Of a DNA stretch of 64,000 nucleotides, positions 1 through 8,090 are shown piece by piece; within the stretch, counting starts at the first letter, position 1, and every line of letters begins with the position of its first letter. Both the position numbers and the translations under genes were made by a program. The stretch lies in the NCBI GenBank assembly GCA_009391235.1, contig VEXD01000002.1:62001-126000 (forward strand). Reading direction: 5' to 3'. This DNA is from SAR202 cluster bacterium AC-409-J13_OGT_754m. Lineage in GTDB: Bacteria; Chloroflexota; Dehalococcoidia; Lucifugimonadales; GCA-2712585. The notes beneath the pieces are model-generated. The model did not search any database and was not told the DNA's origin. It saw only the letters and a program-made list of their open reading frames with translations.

Positions 1-133
1 CATTTCTCCGTACGTTATAAAGGAAAAAAGCTATGCCTGCGACAGCTAAACTTATTAAGATTGTTCTAATCAAATCCCAATCCAATACAGTAATATTACT
101 AGTAATACTTGTCAGTTGCTTTTGGGTATTTTG

Positions 134-394
134 TCATTGCGTGAGTCTCTTCACTCTCATAGAAGCCTTTCTCAAGGATATTAGCATCGGCCGGAAGCTG
201 AGTACGTTGTCTACAATTGGTTTGGAGATTTGACCTCGTTGCCACCCCAACAGTAGTTGCACCAGCACCTCTGTTATAGCTTCCTCATCATCTCGGCACT
301 CCTGAATAGACCTTTTCCAACTTTCAACTTCGGAAGCCCTTTCACCAGCTTCTGCGCCCCGCTCTACGCTGCTATCTTCGTTAGACCTTTTCAT
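134..394 (-). CDS. hypothetical protein, 86 aa
   Basis: I do not recognise this protein. It is highly charged, with Glu/Arg-rich residues 1-35 and then a short hydrophobic stretch around residues 42-50, and has no signal peptide or known motif. The ATG is preceded by AGAGG at very short spacing, so initiation is not well supported. A competing frame on the other strand (33-233) overlaps it. It lies in the accessory left end of the window, just beside the first copy of a 44-bp repeat. It may be a real small gene or a chance reading frame. Confidence 0.35.
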   Translation of the reverse strand: MKRSNEDSSVERGAEAGERASEVESWKRSIQECRDDEEAITEVLVQLLLGWQRGQISKPIVDNVLSFRPMLISLRKASMRVKRLTQ

Positions 395-412
395 GCCTCT
401 ATATTACACTAA

Positions 413-456
413 GCGTCTACTGAACGGGTAAGCTGGAGTAACCGCCTACTGGCAGT
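413..456. repeat. 44-bp dispersed direct repeat, copy A1
   Basis: This 44-bp stretch matches 1215-1258 at about 40 of 44 positions, in the same orientation. Both copies start GCGTCTA and end CTACTGGCAGT, with GAACGGGT and AGTAACCG conserved inside. The two copies bracket a pair of paralogous small genes (542-811 and 919-1212). Neither copy is coding in a convincing frame. Confidence 0.75.
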
Positions 457-541
457 CCTTTTCCTTGGTCTTACTGTAAAAAGAATGTTGTAGTAATATG
501 TACCATGATAATATCTTAAGGCTAAATATGAAGGAGGAGTC

Positions 542-811
542 ATGAAAATTATAATCAGTTCGGAACTTACAAAAGGTTACGAGCTTTGGAAAAATCTTTT
601 TTTGAGTACAGATTCTCAAAGAGAAAAATATGGGGTTAAAGTTTTGGCATATGGTCATGCCCAAGATAATGAAAATAAAATTTACCAAGTTCTTGAAGTA
701 GAGTCTATGGAGAGAATGCAAGAAGGTTTGCAAGACCCTGAGATAGCTAAACTTAGAACAGATGCAGGTGTTAATTTAGATTCTCAAGAAGTTGTATTCT
801 TAGTTGAGTGA
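542..811 (+). CDS. small orphan protein, paralogue 1 (89 aa, DUF3764-like size and pattern)
   Basis: This is a soluble protein of about 90 residues without signal peptide or membrane segment. Its start is well supported by AAGGAGGAG just upstream of the ATG. The alternating strand/helix pattern (MKIII..., KVLAYGHA, YQVLEVESME) resembles small dimeric alpha/beta-barrel proteins such as DUF3764. That is an inference from the pattern and not a firm family call. It shares a C-terminal signature with the next gene (919-1212): E-x-E-[ST]-M-E, then D-P-E, and AGV-x-x-DSQEVV at the end. The two are therefore diverged tandem duplicates. The opposite-strand frame at 446-733 is a shadow. Confidence 0.75.
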   Translation: MKIIISSELTKGYELWKNLFLSTDSQREKYGVKVLAYGHAQDNENKIYQVLEVESMERMQEGLQDPEIAKLRTDAGVNLDSQEVVFLVE

Positions 812-825
812 GATAAGGCTAACAG

Positions 826-862
826 GTATTACTCAGTAATTTTAGTAATTACTGAGTAATAC
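826..862. repeat. perfect 16-bp inverted repeat (hairpin)
   Basis: Arms 826-841 and 847-862 (GTATTACTCAGTAATT and its exact reverse complement) enclose a 5-nt loop. It lies between the two paralogous small genes, 15 bp after the first stop. There is no T-run after it, so it may be a weak terminator, an mRNA-stabilising hairpin or an operator. Confidence 0.8.
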
Positions 863-918
863 TCGACAATCTATCTCGGGTCTTTATAATCTAAATTGAG
901 AATAGGAAGGGAAAAGAA

Positions 919-1212
919 ATGAGATTTCTGACAACATTCAAAAAAACCAAAGAATGCAGCTTTGAAAGCTGGTTGAAACTAGTTGATGACTTAAAGTCTC
1001 ATATGCAAAAAAATGGACTAAAGCTAATAGTGGCAACGGAAACCGAAGATGGAACAAGAATTTATGATATAGCTGAAGCGGAAACTATGGAAGGCATCAC
1101 GGCATTTATGTCTGACCCAGAGGTAATTAGAATGAGACAAGAAGCTGGTGTAGATACTGATAGCCAAGAAGTAGTCAGTGCCGTAAGTGAATATCACATC
1201 TTTCAGAATTAA
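919..1212 (+). CDS. small orphan protein, paralogue 2 (97 aa)
   Basis: This is a paralogue of the gene at 542-811. Conserved positions include the central E-A-E-T-M-E segment, S-D-P-E-V and the terminal AGVDTDSQEVV block. It is predicted soluble with no membrane segment. The start is supported by AATAGGAAGGGAA upstream of the ATG. The stop codon lies only 2 bp before the second copy of the 44-bp repeat (1215-1258), so the repeat may be carried with the gene. Its function is unknown; as for its paralogue, a small dimeric alpha/beta-barrel fold is only an inference. Confidence 0.7.
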   Translation: MRFLTTFKKTKECSFESWLKLVDDLKSHMQKNGLKLIVATETEDGTRIYDIAEAETMEGITAFMSDPEVIRMRQEAGVDTDSQEVVSAVSEYHIFQN

Positions 1213-1214
1213 TA

Positions 1215-1258
1215 GCGTCTATTGAACGGGTCAGCTGCAGTAACCGTCTACTGGCAGT
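1215..1258. repeat. 44-bp dispersed direct repeat, copy A2
   Basis: This is the second copy of the repeat at 413-456, about 40/44 identical and in the same orientation. It starts 2 bp after the stop codon of the gene at 919-1212. Confidence 0.75.
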
Positions 1259-1296
1259 ACGTATACGTTGAACGGTTATGCCTATACCGAATGTAA

Positions 1297-1323
1297 GCGT
1301 GATTAATGGCGATGCAGTTTGAA
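1297..1323. repeat. 27-bp dispersed direct repeat, copy B1
   Basis: It matches 2090-2116 at 24 of 27 positions in the same orientation, with core CGATGCAGTTT. The two copies bracket the membrane-protein gene at 1356-1904, as the A repeats bracket the small paralogues. Confidence 0.65.
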
Positions 1324-1355
1324 GTTTATGCGCTAGCGCCTTCTGAGTTATCAGT

Positions 1356-1904
1356 TCACTCTGCTCTTCTCATAGTGAATATTCCCAAGATGACTAAAAC
1401 TAGACTATTAAGCATCCATAAAGGTATCACAATGCTTTCACCGTTGTTTGATAAAAACTCAGGACTCGAGATAGCAATAGAAGCAAACGTTACTAAGGAG
1501 ACAACTGATAATAAACCCGATAGCCATTTAGGGAAAAGGTTGGTTTGTAAATATCCTATTCCAGTTATGAAATATCCAAGATACATAATAGACCAAGCTG
1601 TCATTCCAACCGCTTCTGCAATTAAGTCAGATTCGGCGCTTATTTCTGTACTGTTTATAGCATCTCCAACAAGTCCCATGGTCAAACCAACAACTATTAT
1701 TAGTAATCCTGTATCAATGAAAGGATTTCTTGCAACATTCCTTGTCATCATAAAAGCTAGTGGGATAGTAACCAATGCATAAGCAGCAATTTTTTCTGTA
1801 TGCGCCGTACCTAGAAGTCCTGTTTCGCCTAGAACCATATAAACAGCGATTGAACCAAGACCCGCGATTATAAACAATATTCCATTCATCATTTTAGCTG
1901 TCAT
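1356..1904 (-). CDS. integral membrane protein, 182 aa, unknown function
   Basis: The protein is almost entirely hydrophobic, with about six predicted membrane segments (roughly residues 7-27, 38-53, 64-82, 98-118, 128-148 and 158-176). Charged residues are confined to short loops. The overall layout resembles small DUF4386-like membrane proteins, but I see no diagnostic motif and make no firm assignment. The start ATG follows AGGACGGTAAATT. It is the only leftward gene of its neighbourhood and is bracketed by the 27-bp repeats at 1297 and 2090. The forward frame at 1306-1782 is its shadow. Confidence 0.65.
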   Translation of the reverse strand: MTAKMMNGILFIIAGLGSIAVYMVLGETGLLGTAHTEKIAAYALVTIPLAFMMTRNVARNPFIDTGLLIIVVGLTMGLVGDAINSTEISAESDLIAEAVGMTAWSIMYLGYFITGIGYLQTNLFPKWLSGLLSVVSLVTFASIAISSPEFLSNNGESIVIPLWMLNSLVLVILGIFTMRRAE

Positions 1905-2089
1905 AATTTACCGTCCTAAAACTATATTTTATCATTTCATAATAAGTCCCAGCTACAAGTTTTTCGGCTGTTGTTAGGTAGGTAGCGGATATATATCTAT
2001 ATCTCTCTAGGACAAATGACCCGCTTGATTGCGGATAACTCCTTTTTTAATAGTGTGCAATCGTGTACATACCCTATATATAAAGGTAG

Positions 2090-2116
2090 GCGTGAATAAT
2101 GACGATGCAGTTTCAA
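2090..2116. repeat. 27-bp dispersed direct repeat, copy B2
   Basis: This is the second copy of the repeat at 1297-1323 (24/27 identical), 36 bp before the lipoprotein gene. Confidence 0.65.
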
Positions 2117-2152
2117 CTCTAGCGGATACCATTTATAATATAAAGACACGAT

Positions 2153-2527
2153 ATGAAAAGACTATTTGTTATAGCCATGCTGATGTTTACCGTGCTTGCC
2201 TGTTCGACTGGGCCTACTGAACAGGAAGTTGATAACCTAAAGAAAGCACACATTGCTCAGCTTGAAAAGAACACTGCCATCCAAAAACAAATAGATGTTC
2301 TGAAAAACCGAACTGAAGAGTTGGAAACTGAACTGAATAATTCTAAACTTGTTGACTTCATCGTAGTAAAAGAGATGAAAACGAATCCTGATTCAGCTTC
2401 AGGAAAGGACGTTGTCGCTATTACATACCAGGTCGGTGATAGCACAGAGACTATTAGGATGTGGTGGAATTCAGAATGTCATACAGATACCGTAATCGGT
2501 GCCCCACTTCCTTTAAGTTGTAGATAG
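2153..2527 (+). CDS. small lipoprotein with coiled coil, 124 aa
   Basis: The N-terminus is a lipoprotein signal peptide: MKR, a hydrophobic core and lipobox V-L-A-C with the lipidated Cys at residue 17. Residues about 25-62 are a heptad-like Leu/Glu/Lys stretch predicted to be a coiled coil. The C-terminal half is a small beta-rich segment with two more Cys (C-H-T-D and L-S-C-R), which could form a disulfide. It is probably membrane-anchored and exposed outside the cytoplasm. No specific function can be read. It is the last gene before the tRNA-Gly boundary of the accessory region. Confidence 0.65.
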   Translation: MKRLFVIAMLMFTVLACSTGPTEQEVDNLKKAHIAQLEKNTAIQKQIDVLKNRTEELETELNNSKLVDFIVVKEMKTNPDSASGKDVVAITYQVGDSTETIRMWWNSECHTDTVIGAPLPLSCR

Positions 2528-2854
2528 TAACTCGCCCCTCATCTCTACTACCCTTTTTGTTTCCATAAGTCTGTCATGCATAGGCATATACCCATAAACA
2601 GAACTCCAAACCATACCCCAACGTCTTAAAACAACCAGAACAACCAACAAATACTAACGCCATCACTCACCCCTCAGAGACCCAACCCCACCCCGAAACC
2701 TCGAACTCAAACACCACGACATAAGCAACAATCTAGTGTCAGGTTTGGGTGCAGTGAGAGCAGTTTTCAAACAACATTGCAGTAAACTTTGCAGTAAAAA
2801 GGAGTCAGGAATTAGGGAATATACTCCATAACTAGGGCATTTGTGCCTAGTAAA
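2528..2854. other. non-coding stretch between the accessory genes and tRNA-Gly
   Basis: No supported gene is seen in these 327 bases. They contain a C-rich tract around 2665-2710 and a short direct repeat, TTGCAGTAAA, at about 2780 and 2791. The apparent leftward frame here runs into the tRNA-Gly gene and is not credible. The position directly downstream of a tRNA 3' end is a common integration point for mobile islands, but no integrase gene is visible in the window. Confidence 0.5.
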
Positions 2855-2929
<75 letters not shown>

Positions 2930-2959
2930 TCTTAATATTGCAATGCCTACGAAGAAGCC

Positions 2960-3034
2960 TGGTGCCGAGGGGCGGGATTGAACCACCGACACGTGGATTT
3001 TCAGTCCACTGCTCTACCACTGAGCTACCTCGGC
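2960..3034 (-). tRNA. tRNA-Phe(GAA)
   Basis: The acceptor stem GCCGAGG pairs with CCTCGGC. The anticodon loop CTGAAAA gives anticodon GAA. The T-arm contains GGTTCAATCC, and CCA is encoded. It is on the minus strand and likely cotranscribed with tRNA-Gly. Confidence 0.96.
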
Positions 3035-3157
3035 CGGCACTTTTAATACTAATTACACCCTTGCAGAGTGTCAAGTTTAGGTAACTATCTTTGGTTATAC
3101 GTGCGTGCTAGAATACGCTGTCGTAAAGATTAATCATGCGTAAAAAAGCGAGTGGGA

Positions 3158-4189
3158 ATGAATCTTTTATACGTTACTTCTGATATTCCTGGCTCTGGGA
3201 AAACGCTTCTGAGTCTGGCTTTAGCTCAGGAGCGGATTAGGTTAAATGAAAAAGTGGGATACTTTAAACTAATGTGGGATACGATTGATTCTGATGACGA
3301 TGCGGAATTTGGGTATAAGTTGACTGGTCAAACTTCAAATGACTCCGTTTCAACACTCAAAGTAATGACAATAAGTGAGATGCTTAGTTGTAATGAGGAT
3401 GATGTTGTAAATCTAGTACTCGATAAAATAGCGACTGTTTCCCAAACTTTTGAAACCCTGATCATTGAAGGTCCATCAATTTCTATAGATGGTAGAGACT
3501 TAACTAATATTTCCAGGAAAATCATAGAACAATCAGGGGCAAAAGGAGTTATTGTAATTAGTGGAGCGAAGGGTTTAGATAATATTGACTGGTTGGAGTT
3601 AAATAAAACCTTTGGGGGATTCCTGTCTGGAGTGCTCCTTAACTCGATTACTCGGTATAGATTTAACGAAACGGTTCGTGTCATGACTGAGCAATCACAA
3701 AAATCTAACATGAGGTTGTTGGGAGTTATTCCTGAAGATCGCCGCTTACTGGCGGTTACAATGCTAGAGATTAGTTCATATTTAAACTGCAGCTGGGTTA
3801 ATGGTTGTGATAACAGCCGCCATTTAATTCACAATTTTCTTATTGGTGGCAATATTATGGATTCTGGTGAAACCTATTTTGGTGCAATAGATAATAAAGT
3901 TGTTGTAGTTAGGGGAGATCGTCCTGATATACAACTGGCGGCATTATCAACTTCTACTAGAGGACTAATCCTTACTGGTGGATTTGAACCTGTGGAGTAT
4001 GTCCGACATGAAGCTTCAGCATTAGATGTACCCATGTTGATTGTGAATTCTACTACGTTTGAAACAGTCGAGGCTTTAGGTGGATTGATAAAAGTTGCTA
4101 ATTCTCACCATGCAGAAAAAATAGAAATGTTTAGGGATTTATTATTTGATGAGGGTGCAGACATTAATTTAAGTGGTCTATTTAACTAG
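3158..4189 (+). CDS. BioD-like P-loop ATPase with DRTGG domain (phosphotransacetylase N-terminal type)
   Basis: The N-terminal half is a dethiobiotin-synthetase/CobQ-like P-loop domain, with Walker A SDIPGSGKT near residues 8-16 and I-I-E-G-P as the Walker B-type segment around residue 108. The C-terminal third (about residues 225-325) contains VVVVRGDRPDIQLAAL and fits the DRTGG regulatory domain. This two-domain arrangement occurs fused to phosphate acetyltransferase or as a stand-alone COG0857-type protein. Here no acetyltransferase domain follows, so its role is probably regulatory or nucleotide sensing. I chose the ATG at 3158; a GTG six bases upstream is also possible. An AT-rich short hairpin (4202-4218) follows the stop. 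Confidence 0.75.
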   Translation: MNLLYVTSDIPGSGKTLLSLALAQERIRLNEKVGYFKLMWDTIDSDDDAEFGYKLTGQTSNDSVSTLKVMTISEMLSCNEDDVVNLVLDKIATVSQTFETLIIEGPSISIDGRDLTNISRKIIEQSGAKGVIVISGAKGLDNIDWLELNKTFGGFLSGVLLNSITRYRFNETVRVMTEQSQKSNMRLLGVIPEDRRLLAVTMLEISSYLNCSWVNGCDNSRHLIHNFLIGGNIMDSGETYFGAIDNKVVVVRGDRPDIQLAALSTSTRGLILTGGFEPVEYVRHEASALDVPMLIVNSTTFETVEALGGLIKVANSHHAEKIEMFRDLLFDEGADINLSGLFN

Positions 4190-4306
4190 ATTTTCGCGGG
4201 GTAAAATTCATAATTTTATTTACTTACACTAATTCCCTATTGTCTCCTAACAAATTAGGAGTTAGAATTTGACAAGACATCAACTATTCCAAGGGGGGGC
4301 AGGTGA

Positions 4307-4678
4307 TTGAATGTATTGTGTACCCATCTATTGCTAGAACTGAGAGAATGTAACTCAGTTCTTTTGAACGATCTAGATTTCGTTAGAGAAACAATCATAA
4401 AAGCGGCGGATGCGGTTGGGGCTACTATAATTGGGGAGTCTTTTCATAGCTTTGAGCCGCAGGGTGTAACCGGAGTACTGGCCATAGCTGAATCCCATAT
4501 AAGTATCCATACATGGCCTGAGTATGGCTACGCTGCTGCGGATATTTTTACATGTAGTTCTTCCATAGAACCAATGGATGCTGCTCAACTGTTGATTGAT
4601 TCCCTTGAATCAAAGAGACATGAGATCTCCGAGATTCAAAGGGGTGTTGAGTCAAATACATCCGTGAGTCATTCCTAA
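4307..4678 (+). CDS. speD: S-adenosylmethionine decarboxylase proenzyme (bacterial class 1B)
   Basis: It decarboxylates S-adenosylmethionine to supply the aminopropyl group for spermidine. It is made as a proenzyme that cleaves itself to create a pyruvoyl cofactor. The cleavage site is A-E-S-H-I-S with Ser63 as pyruvoyl precursor, and the conserved His68 and Cys83 are present. All three are numbered exactly as in the Thermotoga enzyme when translation starts at the TTG at 4307. That start is strongly supported: an in-frame TGA lies immediately before it and an AAGGGGGGG ribosome-binding site just upstream. The length of 123 aa is typical. speE follows after 16 bp, so the two form a polyamine operon. 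Confidence 0.93.
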   Translation: MNVLCTHLLLELRECNSVLLNDLDFVRETIIKAADAVGATIIGESFHSFEPQGVTGVLAIAESHISIHTWPEYGYAAADIFTCSSSIEPMDAAQLLIDSLESKRHEISEIQRGVESNTSVSHS

Positions 4679-4694
4679 AAGGCAAGCGAAAACC

Positions 4695-5612
4695 GTGACT
4701 TTTCCAGGGAAGTGGCTTTTTGAACTTATTAGTCCTGATATGATACTTGGGTACAGGATAAAGAAAATTCTGTATTCTGGAAAAACTGAGTATCAATCTG
4801 TTGATATTATTGAGACAGATACATTGGGTACGTCACTTGTATTGGATGGTAAAACCCAATCAACTTCTGTAGATGAATACATCTATCACGAATCATTAGT
4901 TCATCCAGCTATGATTGCACATTCAAACCCTCGTAAAGTGTTTATTGGTGGGGGCGGAGAAGGAGCTACTCTGAGGGAGGTTCTAAATCACAGATCAGTT
5001 GAAGCCGTGGTTATGCTAGATCTTGATAGCGAAGTTGTTGATCTCTGTCGCAACTATTTGGCTAAGCATAGTGATGGATCTTTTGATGATAATAGACTTA
5101 CGTTAATTCATGCTGATGCGAGGGAATACCTACTTAATTCAAATGAGCTTTTTGACGTTATTATATTGGATTTGGTAGATCCGTTAGAAGAAGGCACAGC
5201 TTACACGCTATACACGAAAGAATTTTACACTATAGCTAAAAATAGATTGAATGCCGATGGTATTCTGGTGACTCAATCGGGACCATCAGGCCTTTTGCAT
5301 TACAAGGAATGTTTTAGCCCAATCTATCGTACTTTGATGACTATATTTCCTGACGTTCGTCCTTACAATATACATATTCCAGCTTTCGGCACAATGTGGG
5401 GGTTTTCCTTGGCTTTTGCTGAACGTCAAGAATCCGAAGTGTTTGATTATGAAGCCGTTGACAGAAAGATAGAGGAACGGATTATATCGACTTTAAAGGC
5501 ATATGATAGTGTAACTCATAAACACATGTTTTCATTGCCGTTATACCTTCGCAATGGTCTCGATGAAGAGACTCGAATAGTGAAAGATGACAACCCAGTT
5601 TTTATGATTTAA
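4695..5612 (+). CDS. speE: polyamine aminopropyltransferase (spermidine synthase)
   Basis: It transfers the aminopropyl group of decarboxylated AdoMet to putrescine or a related amine. The family signature is clear: VLDGKTQ, DEYIYHE, the nucleotide-binding IGGGGEGAT near residue 90, LDLDSEVV, and the acidic active-site loop LDLVDP around residue 156. The D-L-x-D-P-x-x-x-G-T-A-Y variant of that loop resembles the thermophile/thermospermine-type aminopropyltransferases, so the acceptor may not be plain putrescine. The GTG start at 4695 keeps the usual W-x-x-E N-terminal strand. It forms an operon with speD. Confidence 0.9.
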   Translation: MTFPGKWLFELISPDMILGYRIKKILYSGKTEYQSVDIIETDTLGTSLVLDGKTQSTSVDEYIYHESLVHPAMIAHSNPRKVFIGGGGEGATLREVLNHRSVEAVVMLDLDSEVVDLCRNYLAKHSDGSFDDNRLTLIHADAREYLLNSNELFDVIILDLVDPLEEGTAYTLYTKEFYTIAKNRLNADGILVTQSGPSGLLHYKECFSPIYRTLMTIFPDVRPYNIHIPAFGTMWGFSLAFAERQESEVFDYEAVDRKIEERIISTLKAYDSVTHKHMFSLPLYLRNGLDEETRIVKDDNPVFMI

Positions 5613-5747
5613 ACCGATTGGTTTGTCATAGGTATTCTTAATGTAAAGTTTGAATGGAACGGCTAGTTATGAATAAATTATGTGTATTGCCAATAAATTC
5701 TTGTAACGAATATTAAATACTAGTTAAAAAGTAATAATATTGGCTAA

Positions 5748-6986
5748 ATGAGAAAGTTAATTATTTATGCCTGTGTGATGTTCATGCTCCTAATAGTTGG
5801 CCAAGGTGGCTTTTCTTTTTCTCAAACTGAATCAATGTCTAACAACTATAGGTGGTCACTACTTAAGTGGGAGGTGGCAAACCTTCCAGATAAATGGGTT
5901 TATAAGGTCAAACAGTTAGTGCCTTGGTATAACATTACCTTCAGTGATAAAGATGATTTACAACGGTTTTTTGATGTTAGCACTGAAATTAGTAGAGTGA
6001 AAGCCTTGAATGTTGGTGGTATCGCAGATAGAGGCATAGTAAGTGCAACAGGCATGGCTGATACTGAACGACTGGATGAAATGATTTCACTGCAAACTCG
6101 ACTTAAACCTAGGATAGAAGAAAGCCTTGAAACCCATGTGAGTGAAGCCCTTGAAAAAGAGGGCCTCGAGTCCAATTTAGGTATTTTGTGGCCTCCCGTG
6201 GATGTTGCGCTGGAAAGGCCGCCTTCTCTGTTAGTCATATCCCCCAGGAACATTATACGAAGACAACAATCATTGCTTTTGAGACCTAATATTATTATCA
6301 GTCAGAGAGACAAACTTGAAAAAAGGATCACCAGTGAGGAGAATCTGTCAGCTTTGGTTATTGATATCGGGGGCATAGCGACATATCCCAGTATTGTGGC
6401 ACCCACACATGGGCTTAGAGAATCATTAGTTATCATTGTTCATGAATGGTTACATCAGTATTGGTTTTTCAAACCGTTAGGGCGCAACTATTGGCTGGAT
6501 GACAATACTACCATCCTTAATGAATCCGCCGCTGATATGATAGCGGATGAGATGGGAGGCCATATTTTTCGAAACATTGTGGGACTTGATGTTGACGTGA
6601 GCGATCATGAATCTGATATAACTGATCAGAGTGGCTTTGTTTTTCCCGATGAAATGCGTGCAACAAGACTTGAAGTTGAGCAACTATTGAAACAAGGAAG
6701 GGTACAGGACGCTGAGTTGTATATGGAACAGAGAAGGCGGCTATTCGTTGACCAAGGTTATCAAATACGAAAGCTAAATCAGGCTTACTTTGCTTTTCAT
6801 GGCACATATGCGGGTACCCCTGCCTCAATCAGCCCTATAAAAGAAGAATTGCAATTTTTTAGATCTAGTACATACGATATAGGAGACTTTGTACGGCAGT
6901 TGGCACAATTTTCCAACTATGCTGAATTTAAAGAACATATTGTTATGATGAGTAATTATGAAAATGCCGAGGAGGTCGGTGATTGA
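5748..6986 (+). CDS. exported HExxH putative zinc metalloprotease, 412 aa
   Basis: Residues 1-25 form a signal peptide (MRK followed by a hydrophobic core). A zinc-protease motif H-E-W-L-H lies at residues 232-236. It is followed 22 residues later by N-E-S-A-A-D (Glu259), the pattern of a gluzincin-type third zinc ligand. The remainder shows no domain I can name. It is probably secreted or periplasmic and membrane-proximal. It is followed by, and overlaps 4 bp with, an aldo/keto reductase gene, so the two are translationally coupled. Substrate and role are unknown; peptidase activity is inferred from the motif only. Confidence 0.7.
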   Translation: MRKLIIYACVMFMLLIVGQGGFSFSQTESMSNNYRWSLLKWEVANLPDKWVYKVKQLVPWYNITFSDKDDLQRFFDVSTEISRVKALNVGGIADRGIVSATGMADTERLDEMISLQTRLKPRIEESLETHVSEALEKEGLESNLGILWPPVDVALERPPSLLVISPRNIIRRQQSLLLRPNIIISQRDKLEKRITSEENLSALVIDIGGIATYPSIVAPTHGLRESLVIIVHEWLHQYWFFKPLGRNYWLDDNTTILNESAADMIADEMGGHIFRNIVGLDVDVSDHESDITDQSGFVFPDEMRATRLEVEQLLKQGRVQDAELYMEQRRRLFVDQGYQIRKLNQAYFAFHGTYAGTPASISPIKEELQFFRSSTYDIGDFVRQLAQFSNYAEFKEHIVMMSNYENAEEVGD

Positions 6987-7972
6987 AATACCGTCGATTG
7001 CCCAAAACTGACTTGAATCTTTCCGAGATCGGTTTCGGTGTTTGGACGCTAGTTTCCAATTCGGTGGTTCGGATAGATGAACGAGATGCTTCGGACTTGT
7101 TATTGAGGGCATATGATCGAGAGATTAATTTTTTCGATACCGAGGATATTTATGGAAGGGGCTATGGTGAAGAATTACTTGGCAATGTATTTAGAAAAAA
7201 GCGACATGAAGTAATCATAGCTACTAAGGGTGGATACGATTTTCATAACACTATTCCATGGATTGAACAACCAAAGCTTACACAATGTTTTGATCCTGGT
7301 TTCATTAAACTTGCCTGTGAACAGAGTCTAAAGAGACTTAAAACAGATTACATTGATATTTATCAACTTCATAATCCCGAATTGACCGTGCTAGAGAAAG
7401 AAGACATTTTGGAGATATTGGAGTTACTTGTTAAGGAAGGGAAAATTCGGTATTACGCATTTGCGTTAAGTTCTGATATGAGCCAGATTCCCTACGAGGA
7501 AAGAGAACTAAGCCTAGGAAATATCAGGTCACTCCAAATCGATTACAGTATTCTGAATCAAGAGGCATCACGTTACCTCTTTCCTATTGCCAAAAGAGAA
7601 GGCATAGGTTTAATTTCAAGAGAACCACATGCTTCGGGAATCCTTACGGATATGATTGTTACTCCTTATCAATTATTTGATTCAGACCAGTTTATTCATA
7701 CACACGAAGATTTGGGTGGCAAATATATCAATAATCCAGAAATCTTAAGATTCCTTGGAGAGGATAGCGGTAGAAGCTTATCTCAATCTGCTATTAAGTT
7801 TTGTTTGGCTGAACCATCCATAATATCTGTATTGCCTAACATAACTAACACAGAGAATTTAAATGACTATATACTTTCATCAGATTCTGATGATCTTTTA
7901 GATTCTGAATTGCTTAGAATAAAAAAATTATGGCAATCTGGATTTGAGGTGATAGGATCAGAATATTATTAG
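6983..7972 (+). CDS. aldo/keto reductase
   Basis: An NAD(P)H-dependent oxidoreductase of the aldo/keto reductase superfamily. The N-terminal T-D-L-x-x-S-E-I-G-F-G-V-W-T strand, the N-F-F-D-T-E-D-I-Y-G active-site segment (Asp and Tyr) and ATKGG (catalytic Lys) are all present. So are DYIDIYQLHNP (the usual His) and the Q-x-x-Y-S-I-L-N-Q cofactor region. The translation start is TTG at 6983, embedded in the stop codon of the upstream gene and preceded by GAGGAGG. The length of 329 aa is normal. The physiological substrate cannot be read from sequence. Confidence 0.88.
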   Translation: MKYRRLPKTDLNLSEIGFGVWTLVSNSVVRIDERDASDLLLRAYDREINFFDTEDIYGRGYGEELLGNVFRKKRHEVIIATKGGYDFHNTIPWIEQPKLTQCFDPGFIKLACEQSLKRLKTDYIDIYQLHNPELTVLEKEDILEILELLVKEGKIRYYAFALSSDMSQIPYEERELSLGNIRSLQIDYSILNQEASRYLFPIAKREGIGLISREPHASGILTDMIVTPYQLFDSDQFIHTHEDLGGKYINNPEILRFLGEDSGRSLSQSAIKFCLAEPSIISVLPNITNTENLNDYILSSDSDDLLDSELLRIKKLWQSGFEVIGSEYY

Positions 7973-8032
7973 GTTTAAATTGACAGGGGTTATTAATACA
8001 TAAATCAGGTCCCATAGTATTAATAGTTTGCA

Positions 8033-8061
8033 TTGACAACCTATTGAGGCTGTAATATAAT
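8033..8061 (+). promoter_or_regulatory. consensus sigma-70-type promoter
   Basis: TTGACA at 8033-8038 and TATAAT at 8056-8061 are separated by exactly 17 bp, a perfect housekeeping promoter. It drives the exported-protein gene at 8189, leaving a leader of about 120 nt. Confidence 0.85.
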
Positions 8062-8090
8062 TCAGCGACTTTTAGGCGGTAGTCCTTTTT

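Noticed and set aside
33-233. 66-codon rightward frame with a hydrophobic middle
   Set aside because: It overlaps the 134-394 frame, has only a weak ribosome-binding site and no recognisable pattern. I could not choose it over noise at the window edge.
446-733. 95-codon leftward frame
   Set aside because: It is the antisense shadow of the gene at 542-811, which has a strong ribosome-binding site and a paralogue.
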